Shown here piece after piece: positions 57,509-64,000 of a stretch of DNA of 64,000 nt. Each line of letters opens with the position of its first letter. Position 1 is the stretch's first letter. The stretch is from Spongiihabitans sp963422685. Lineage in GTDB: Bacteria > Pseudomonadota > Gammaproteobacteria > Arenicellales > Poriferihabitantaceae. The notes beneath the pieces are model-generated. The model worked only from the letters and a program-made list of their open reading frames with translations, did no database searches and was not told the origin of the DNA. The position numbers were made by a program, and so were the translations under genes. The DNA lies in contig OY730442.1 of NCBI GenBank assembly GCA_963422685.1, positions 2,542,001 to 2,606,000 of the forward strand, read 5' to 3'.

Positions 57509-59056
57509 ATGTCCATTCAATTGAATCCGTCGGAAATCAGCGAACTGATTAAAGCTCGAATCAGGAACTTCGAGTCAGACACCCAGGCGCGTACCGAGGG
57601 CAGTATCGTTATGCTCACCGATGGTATCGCTCGTATCCATGGTCTTAGCGAAGCGATGCAGGGTGAGATGCTTGAGTTTCCCGGCAGCACCTTTGGTCTG
57701 GCCATGAATCTGGAACAGGATTCAGTAGGCGCTGTGATACTGGGCGACTATAAACACCTTGCAGAAGGCGATACGGTAAAATGTACTGGCCGAATCCTCG
57801 AAGTTCCCACGGGTGATGCCATGCTGGGCCGGGTTGTCAACGCATTGGGTCTGCCGGTCGATGGCAAGGGTTTGATCAAAAATACGACTCCATCTCCAAT
57901 CGAAAAAATCGCCCCGGGGGTCATCGCCCGAATATCCGTGGATCAGCCCGTGCAAACCGGGTTGAAGTCGATTGACTCCATGGTGCCTATCGGTCGCGGA
58001 CAACGCGAATTAATCATTGGTGACCGTCAAACTGGTAAAACCGCTGTTGCCATTGATGCCGTCATTAACCAGAAAGATACTGGAGTTAAGTGTATTTATG
58101 TCGCTGTGGGTCAGAAAGCCTCCAGTATCGCGGGGGTGGTGCGCAAGCTCGAAGAGCATGGTGCGATGCACCACACCATCGTGGTGGCGGCGTCTGCTTC
58201 CAACTCGGCGGCGGAACAATTTGTTGCGCCTTATTCAGGCTGCACTATGGGCGAGTACTTCCGCGACAGGGGCGAGGATGCCCTGATCATTTATGATGAC
58301 TTGACCAAACAGGCCTGGGCGTATCGCCAGATTTCATTGCTGTTGAAACGCCCTCCCGGGCGTGAGGCTTATCCCGGTGATGTTTTCTATTTACACTCGC
58401 GTTTGCTGGAACGTTCGGCTCGAATCAACCAGGCGGAAGTAGAGAAGTTGACTGCGGGTAAAGTCAAGAGCAAAACCGGTTCATTAACAGCGCTTCCTAT
58501 TATCGAAACCCAGGCGGGTGACGTCTCTGCATTCGTACCGACTAACGTAATTTCGATTACCGACGGGCAGATTTTTCTGGAAACCGACTTGTTCAACGCC
58601 GGTATGCGTCCGGCAATCAACGCCGGGCTTTCGGTGTCTCGTGTAGGCGGCGCGGCACAATCCGGCATCATTAAAAAACTCGGCGGCGGTATCCGATTAG
58701 CGCTGGCGCAGTATCGTGAATTGGCGGCGTTCTCCCAATTCGCGTCTGACCTGGACGAAGCCACTCGTAAGCAGTTGGAGCGTGGAGAGCGGGTTATGGA
58801 AATGATGAAACAGGCCCAGTATCAACCCATGTCTGTTGCTGAAATGGCGCTTTCCCTGTTTGCCGTTAACCAGGGGTATCTGGACGACGTTGCGATTGAT
58901 CAGGTGGTCGCTTTCGAAAATGCCATGCAGGCGTATGTCAAGTCAAACAATGCTGAGCTGGTCGATGAAATTAATCGGGATAAGAATTATTCCGATGAAG
59001 TGGTTGCCAGACTCACCGGTGCGCTTGAAGATTTCAGGAAAAACGGCAGTTGGTAG
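57509..59056 (+). CDS. atpA: ATP synthase F1 subunit alpha
   Basis: 515 aa. Walker A GDRQTGKTA (about residue 171), YPGDVFYLHSRLLERSA and ALSVSRVGGAAQS-type motif (here AGLSVSRVGGAAQ). Non-catalytic nucleotide-binding subunit. Strong Shine-Dalgarno (CTGGAGGAAA). Confidence 0.98.
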   Translation: MSIQLNPSEISELIKARIRNFESDTQARTEGSIVMLTDGIARIHGLSEAMQGEMLEFPGSTFGLAMNLEQDSVGAVILGDYKHLAEGDTVKCTGRILEVPTGDAMLGRVVNALGLPVDGKGLIKNTTPSPIEKIAPGVIARISVDQPVQTGLKSIDSMVPIGRGQRELIIGDRQTGKTAVAIDAVINQKDTGVKCIYVAVGQKASSIAGVVRKLEEHGAMHHTIVVAASASNSAAEQFVAPYSGCTMGEYFRDRGEDALIIYDDLTKQAWAYRQISLLLKRPPGREAYPGDVFYLHSRLLERSARINQAEVEKLTAGKVKSKTGSLTALPIIETQAGDVSAFVPTNVISITDGQIFLETDLFNAGMRPAINAGLSVSRVGGAAQSGIIKKLGGGIRLALAQYRELAAFSQFASDLDEATRKQLERGERVMEMMKQAQYQPMSVAEMALSLFAVNQGYLDDVAIDQVVAFENAMQAYVKSNNAELVDEINRDKNYSDEVVARLTGALEDFRKNGSW

Positions 59057-59114
59057 TTTGACCGGCACCACAATGATCGGCACCATGAGAATAGCGCAGC
59101 GAGGGGAATAAAAT

Positions 59115-59978
59115 ATGGCGGGCCTAAAAGAAATACGCAGCCAGATCAGGAGCATCGGCAGTACGCGCAAAATTACCAAGGCGATGGAAATGGTGGCGGC
59201 CAGCAAAATGCGTCGTGCCCAGGAGCGCATGAATGCGGCCCGGCCTTATGCGCAAAAAATACGCAGCGTGGTTTCTCATTTGGCCAATGCCCATCCCGAA
59301 TATAAACATCCTTATGTGATTGAGCGGGAGCAGGTAAAGGCGGTGGGATTTATCATTGTCTCCAGCGACCGTGGATTATGCGGTGGATTAAATGTTAATG
59401 TTTTTCGCCATGCAGTCCACGCTATGTCCGACTGGCACGACCAGGGCGTGCAGGTGAAAGTGGCGGTAATCGGTAAAAAGGCCAGTGCATTTTTTAAGCG
59501 GTATAACGCCCAGGTAGTAAGCGAAGCCACTGGTCTGGGTGATGCGCCCCAGTTGGGCGAATTAATCGGCGCGGTCAAAGTGATGATGGACGATTATTTG
59601 CACGGCAATATTGATCGCTTGTTTGTGGTGAGCAACGAATTTGTCAATACCATGACCCAGTCGCCCAGTGTAGAGCAGTTGATTCCAATTGTGGCCGGCG
59701 AAGAAGAAGCGTTAAAACATTACTGGGACTATATTTACGAACCGGATTCAAAAGGCGTGATTGATGTTTTGATGGCGCGCTATATCGAATCTCTGGTGTA
59801 TCAGTCCGTGACAGAGAATGTCGCCTGTGAGCAGGCGGCGAGAATGGTCGCCATGAAGGCTGCCACGGATAATGCAGGCAACCTGATCGATGATTTACAG
59901 TTGGCCTATAACAAGGCCAGACAGGCGGCGATTACCCAGGAACTGTCAGAAATTGTGGGTGGTGCAGCGGCTGTTTAA
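59115..59978 (+). CDS. atpG: ATP synthase F1 subunit gamma
   Basis: 287 aa. Central rotor: N-terminal helix AGLKEIRSQIRSIGSTRKIT, Rossmann-like middle (SSDRGLCGGLN) and C-terminal helix ending AITQELSEIVGGAAA. Length standard. Confidence 0.98.
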   Translation: MAGLKEIRSQIRSIGSTRKITKAMEMVAASKMRRAQERMNAARPYAQKIRSVVSHLANAHPEYKHPYVIEREQVKAVGFIIVSSDRGLCGGLNVNVFRHAVHAMSDWHDQGVQVKVAVIGKKASAFFKRYNAQVVSEATGLGDAPQLGELIGAVKVMMDDYLHGNIDRLFVVSNEFVNTMTQSPSVEQLIPIVAGEEEALKHYWDYIYEPDSKGVIDVLMARYIESLVYQSVTENVACEQAARMVAMKAATDNAGNLIDDLQLAYNKARQAAITQELSEIVGGAAAV

Positions 59979-60059
59979 CCACAGCGCCGGGTCAATGCAG
60001 GCACCCTGGAATTAACGTGTTTAACGAATTTGAAATTTAAATTAGAGGCTTTTCCAACC

Positions 60060-61460
60060 ATGAGTTCAGGAAATATCGTAGAAATTATCGGCGCAGTTGT
60101 AGACGTTCAGTTTCCCCGTAACACGGTACCAAAAGTATATGATGCGCTGAAAATAGCCGCAGTAGGGCTGACCCTGGAAGTTCAGCAGCAAATGGGTGAC
60201 GGCGTGGTGCGATGTATCGCAATGGGGTCTTCCGATGGCTTGAAACGCGGCGTGGAAGTCAGCAATACCGGCGCACCCATTTCCGTTCCCGTGGGCGAAG
60301 GCACCCTGGGCCGTATCATGGACGTGCTCGGTGAACCGGTTGATGAAGCAGGTGAGATTAAATCCGACCAGCGCATGCCGATTCACCGTACAGCGCCGGC
60401 CTACGCAGAACAGGCCGCCAGTGTCGAATTATTTGAAACCGGAATCAAAGTGGTTGACCTGATCATGCCCATCGCCAAAGGTGGCAAGATCGGTCTGTTC
60501 GGTGGCGCGGGCGTCGGCAAGACGGTGGCCCTGCTCGAATTGATCAACAACATCGCAACCGCCCACAGTGGTTTGTCCGTATTCGCCGGTGTGGGAGAAC
60601 GCACCCGGGAAGGCAACGATTTCTACCACGAAATGCAGGAGGCGGGGGTGGTAAACGTGGAGCACCCCGAGCAATCGAAAGTGGCCATGGTTTACGGGCA
60701 GATGAACGAGCCGCCTGGAAACCGCCTGCGTGTGGCGCTGTCCGGTTTGACCATGGCGGAATACTTTCGTGATGAAGGGCGGGACGTACTGATGTTTATC
60801 GATAATATTTATCGCTATACCCTGGCGGGCACCGAAGTCTCCGCACTGCTTGGCCGTATGCCTTCTGCGGTAGGTTATCAGCCCACCCTGGCCGACGAAA
60901 TGGGCGCACTGCAAGAACGCATCACTTCGACCAAAGCCGGTTCGATCACCTCATTCCAGGCGGTATACGTGCCAGCGGATGACTTGACCGATCCGTCGCC
61001 GGCCACGACTTTTGCTCACCTGGACGCCACTTTGGTATTGTCCAGGCAGGTAGCGGAATTAGGTATATATCCTGCGGTTGATCCGCTGGATTCAACCTCA
61101 CGCATGCTCGACCCGCTGGTTATTGGCCAGCAGCACTATGACACTGCCCGGTCTGTACAGGGCACACTGCAGCGCTATAAGGAATTGCAGGATATCATCG
61201 CTATTTTAGGTATGGACGAATTGTCCGAAGACGATAAACTGGCGGTCGGTCGAGCCCGCCGTATGCAGCGATTTCTGTCTCAGCCATTTACCGTTGCGCA
61301 GACTTTTACCGGCACTCCGGGTAAATACGTCACCTTGAAAGACACTATTAAAGGTTTCCAGGGCATCGCTAACGGCGACTACGATCACCTGCCGGAGCAG
61401 GCGTTCTACATGGTCGGCAGTATTGATGAAGCCATTGAAAAAGCCAGGCAGCTTGGCTGA
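60060..61460 (+). CDS. atpD: ATP synthase F1 subunit beta
   Basis: 466 aa from ATG 60060 (a TTG at 60030 is open in frame but not homologous). Walker A GGAGVGKT at 148-155, catalytic Glu in GVGERTREGND, and DELSEDD regulatory motif in place of DELSEED. Catalytic subunit. Confidence 0.98.
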   Translation: MSSGNIVEIIGAVVDVQFPRNTVPKVYDALKIAAVGLTLEVQQQMGDGVVRCIAMGSSDGLKRGVEVSNTGAPISVPVGEGTLGRIMDVLGEPVDEAGEIKSDQRMPIHRTAPAYAEQAASVELFETGIKVVDLIMPIAKGGKIGLFGGAGVGKTVALLELINNIATAHSGLSVFAGVGERTREGNDFYHEMQEAGVVNVEHPEQSKVAMVYGQMNEPPGNRLRVALSGLTMAEYFRDEGRDVLMFIDNIYRYTLAGTEVSALLGRMPSAVGYQPTLADEMGALQERITSTKAGSITSFQAVYVPADDLTDPSPATTFAHLDATLVLSRQVAELGIYPAVDPLDSTSRMLDPLVIGQQHYDTARSVQGTLQRYKELQDIIAILGMDELSEDDKLAVGRARRMQRFLSQPFTVAQTFTGTPGKYVTLKDTIKGFQGIANGDYDHLPEQAFYMVGSIDEAIEKARQLG

Positions 61461-61492
61461 GCCGATTGGGAATTACCCGGGAATGAATTGAT

Positions 61493-61915
61493 ATGGCGAC
61501 CATTCAAGTTGAAATCGTAAGCGCGGAAGAAGCCATCTGGTCTGGCCGGGGCACTATGGTCTTTGCGCCGGGAGTTGCCGGGGAACTGGGTATTGCGCCA
61601 AGGCATACGCCGTTGATTACACCGCTTAAACCCGGCGATGTGCGGGTTGAGCAGGAGAATGGTGAACAGCAGTTTTTCTTTATTTCCGGCGGAATTCTGG
61701 AAGTCCAGCCGTATCTGATTACGGTGCTGTCTGACACGGCAATCCGTGGGGGCGATCTCGACCAGACTGCGGCTCAGGCGGCGATGAAGAAAGCCGAAGA
61801 TAAATTGAAAGATGCTTCAGCCGAGGATAAAAATTACGCGGATATGAAAGCGGAACTGGCCGCTTACGCCGCCCAGATTCGGGCCATTGAGAAACTTAAA
61901 AAACTGCGATCATAA
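61493..61915 (+). CDS. atpC: ATP synthase F1 subunit epsilon
   Basis: 140 aa. Beta sandwich (TIQVEIVSAEEAIWSG, GELGIAPRHTPLIT, GILEVQPYLITVLSDTA) and a C-terminal helical hairpin that can inhibit ATP hydrolysis. Last gene of the operon. Confidence 0.96.
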   Translation: MATIQVEIVSAEEAIWSGRGTMVFAPGVAGELGIAPRHTPLITPLKPGDVRVEQENGEQQFFFISGGILEVQPYLITVLSDTAIRGGDLDQTAAQAAMKKAEDKLKDASAEDKNYADMKAELAAYAAQIRAIEKLKKLRS

Positions 61916-62036
61916 TCCGCCTTGTACGGGTTATCGCTGTCCGGGTATTTACCAGGTGTTCTTATAAAAAACACAAAAAACCCTGCCAAAAAATCCTTGC
62001 GCGGCGGGCGCTTCGACCTGCTTGATGTCCCGGGCG

Positions 62037-63110
62037 CTATTTTGCAGGCAGTTCCTTGATGTATAAATCCTGTTTTGGCAGTGGAATTTCCATACCGGCC
62101 AGATTGAACTCGTTATAAATACTGGTTAATAGCCAGTCGGTAACCGAACCCCGCTGCGACGGGTGCTCCACCCAGCACAGCAATTCCAAATCCAGACCAG
62201 ACGCGCCAAGCTGGCGAAATCGCACCCGCGCTTCAGGGGAATGGCAAACATCCGAACACTGACCCGCGACACCGAGTAATATGGTTTTCGCCTGCTCTAT
62301 ATCCGACCCATAAGCTACGCCAACCTGAATCCGAATGCGAAATTTTTGATAGGGACCGCCAGATTGATTGACAATTTTGGTATTCCCCATGATGGCGTTG
62401 GGTATGGTTAATTCCACATCATCCCGGGTCAGCATACGGGTACTGCGGATGCCAATATCGGTGATTTCTCCACGCTCGCCGGTGTCGAGTACAACATAGT
62501 CGCCGATTTTATAGGGTGCGTCGGCGAGGATGAATATCCCCGCTATGAAGTTGGAAAGCGTGTCTTTGGAAGCAAAGCCAATAGCAATGCCGAGCACGCC
62601 GGCTGAAGCCAGCCAGGCGGTCATATCAATGCCCCAGGTTTGCATCGCGATATAAATCGCGAAACCTGCCACCACGATAACCACAAGGTTCTCGAAAAGC
62701 GGCAGTGATTGCGGGTGGATTAACTTGATTCGGTACGGATTGTTGGCCGAAGCTTTCAACAATAGCCGGGATAAGCGGATAACGAACACCATCCAGATAA
62801 AGATGTTCGTTGTTTTCAGGATTGATATAACAACGGAATGGACAGCCTCGGGTAAATCCAGCAATGACAAGGCGATGGTAAAGCCGACCATTAAAACCGA
62901 GTAGACCACGGGAGCATGGATAATCCCGGTAATTTTATTACCCAGTTTGAAAGGCGTCAGGTCGATAATTTTTACGCAGAACCGTTTGACTATGGCAGAT
63001 ATGCCGTAGGCCAGTGCGATGGACAGAATAAAGATAATTGCGGCCTGAACAGAAGGTCGCCCCAGAAAGGCGTCCAGCAGCGAGAAGAACCTATTCTGGA
63101 GATTTTCCAT
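62037..63110 (-). CDS. mechanosensitive ion channel, MscS family
   Basis: 357 aa. Three to four membrane helices, pore-lining AWLASAGVLGIAIGFASKDTLSNFIAGIFI, then the soluble beta domain (YKIGDYVVLDTGERGEITDIGIR). Releases osmolytes on hypo-osmotic shock. Overlaps the upstream dehydrogenase by 20 nt. Confidence 0.93.
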   Translation of the reverse strand: MENLQNRFFSLLDAFLGRPSVQAAIIFILSIALAYGISAIVKRFCVKIIDLTPFKLGNKITGIIHAPVVYSVLMVGFTIALSLLDLPEAVHSVVISILKTTNIFIWMVFVIRLSRLLLKASANNPYRIKLIHPQSLPLFENLVVIVVAGFAIYIAMQTWGIDMTAWLASAGVLGIAIGFASKDTLSNFIAGIFILADAPYKIGDYVVLDTGERGEITDIGIRSTRMLTRDDVELTIPNAIMGNTKIVNQSGGPYQKFRIRIQVGVAYGSDIEQAKTILLGVAGQCSDVCHSPEARVRFRQLGASGLDLELLCWVEHPSQRGSVTDWLLTSIYNEFNLAGMEIPLPKQDLYIKELPAK

Positions 63111-63981
63111 CCAGATCTTTTCGGTATAACCGGGTTATCAGGCTGGAAGTGTCGTAGCGGTGGCCGCCGGCGGCCTGCACCTCGGCATAGTAGCCATCCA
63201 CAATCCGGGTGACCGGCAGTTGGGAGCCGTTGCGTTCAGCTTCATCAAAACACAGGCCCAGATCTTTTCGCATCCAGTCCACTGCAAAGCCGTAGGTGAA
63301 ATGATTAGCCACCATAGTTTGGTTGCGGTTTTCCATCTGCCATGACTGGGCAGCGCCTTTTGCAATTACCTCGAATACCAGTGCCGGATCCAGTCCCGCA
63401 TTGATTGCAAAGGCTGCGCCTTCGGACAACCCCTGCACCAGACCAGCGATACAAATCTGGTTCACCATTTTGGTAAGCTGCCCAGCACCGCACTCACCCA
63501 TCAATTTTACCGATTTTGCGAAGCTGTTGATGAGCGGTTTGCTCCTTTCGAATACCGCCTGATCACCACCGACCATTACGGTTAGTACGCCATTTTCCGC
63601 TCCGGCCTGACCACCCGATACCGGCGCATCAAGAAAGTGAAAATGCCGGTTTTCAGCATGTTCGTAGAGTGTGCGGGCGATGGTTGACGATGCGGTGGTG
63701 TGGTCAATGAAAACCGAACCCGGCTGCATCGACTGGAATGCGCCGTCTACTCCCAGGGTGACGCTGCGCACGTCATCATCATTACCAACACAGGCAAAGA
63801 CAAAATCAGCCTGGTGCGCAGCTTCAGCCGGGGTTGCTGCCGATGAACCGCCATGCTGCTCCAGCCATTTTTGTGCTTTGGCCGCAGTGCGGTTATACAC
63901 ACAAACGGCATAACCGTTGCGCACCAGATGACCGGCCATGGGATACCCCATTACGCCGAGACCGAGAAAAGAAACTTTCAT
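63091..63981 (-). CDS. beta-hydroxyacid dehydrogenase (GarR/3-hydroxyisobutyrate dehydrogenase family)
   Basis: 296 aa. NAD(P)-binding FLGLGVMGYPMAGHL, substrate-binding DAPVSGGQAGAENG and the catalytic Lys in GAGQLTKMVNQ. Candidates are tartronate-semialdehyde, 3-hydroxyisobutyrate or related reductases; substrate not determined. Overlaps the MscS gene, so they are co-transcribed. Confidence 0.92.
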   Translation of the reverse strand: MKVSFLGLGVMGYPMAGHLVRNGYAVCVYNRTAAKAQKWLEQHGGSSAATPAEAAHQADFVFACVGNDDDVRSVTLGVDGAFQSMQPGSVFIDHTTASSTIARTLYEHAENRHFHFLDAPVSGGQAGAENGVLTVMVGGDQAVFERSKPLINSFAKSVKLMGECGAGQLTKMVNQICIAGLVQGLSEGAAFAINAGLDPALVFEVIAKGAAQSWQMENRNQTMVANHFTYGFAVDWMRKDLGLCFDEAERNGSQLPVTRIVDGYYAEVQAAGGHRYDTSSLITRLYRKDLDGKSPE

Positions 63982-64000
63982 AAATTATGCAATTTTTTGA

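Overview
The window looks like a chromosomal segment of a gammaproteobacterium. Supporting evidence: a complete type I-F CRISPR-Cas locus, an F-type ATP synthase operon in the order I-B-E-F-H-A-G-D-C, and genes of gammaproteobacterial type (folM-like pteridine reductase, dsbB, bacterial-type proS with an editing insertion). Several decayed genes, creatine and methylated-amine enzymes and a phage-heavy CRISPR record would fit a marine or host-associated organism, but that is inference.

Layout: 1-1810 holds the end of a Cys/Met-metabolism PLP enzyme and a beta-keto acid cleavage enzyme. 1811-2904 is non-coding and includes an aldehyde dehydrogenase pseudogene. 2905-11228 is cas1, cas2-cas3 fusion, csy1, csy2, csy3 and csy4 on the + strand. 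11229-11621 is the leader. 11622-24196 is one uninterrupted array of 210 repeats and 209 spacers, ended by a decayed IS5-type transposase (24262-25240). 25690-27531 is ilvD (-). 28035-31096 is a surface lipoprotein plus its Slam-type outer-membrane exporter. 31694-38129 mixes housekeeping genes (SDR, DsbA-like, flavin reductase, cold-shock protein, proS, threonine aldolase) and a frameshifted csaA remnant. 38130-39335 is creatinase. 39584-46927 is a nine-gene Mrp-like cation/proton antiporter operon, followed by a Rieske oxygenase, a UDG-family protein, dsbB, folM and a quinone oxidoreductase. 51311-53534 is a divergent succinyl-CoA-synthetase-like pair. 53786-54535 is an outer-membrane barrel protein. 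54712-61915 is the ATP synthase operon. 62037-63981 is an MscS channel and a beta-hydroxyacid dehydrogenase.

The main point of interest is what the array records. Many spacers fall into families of identical, nearly identical or overlapping sequences scattered along the array. Several families sample the same short coding stretch of diverged relatives in exactly the same register, with differences concentrated at synonymous positions, and some come from opposite strands. About half of spacers 21-51 are strong palindromes, often hairpins sitting on a Shine-Dalgarno sequence. Three spacers (103, 163, 166) are complete intrinsic terminators in the direction of pre-crRNA transcription, so the array may have silenced part of itself.

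Functional links: the Cas genes form a full adaptation, crRNA-processing and interference set. The Mrp-like antiporter and ATP synthase both couple to the membrane ion gradient. Creatinase, the Rieske oxygenase, the keto-acid cleavage enzyme and the dead aldehyde dehydrogenase suggest use of methylated nitrogen compounds such as creatine, carnitine or betaines. No rRNA or tRNA gene was recognised.
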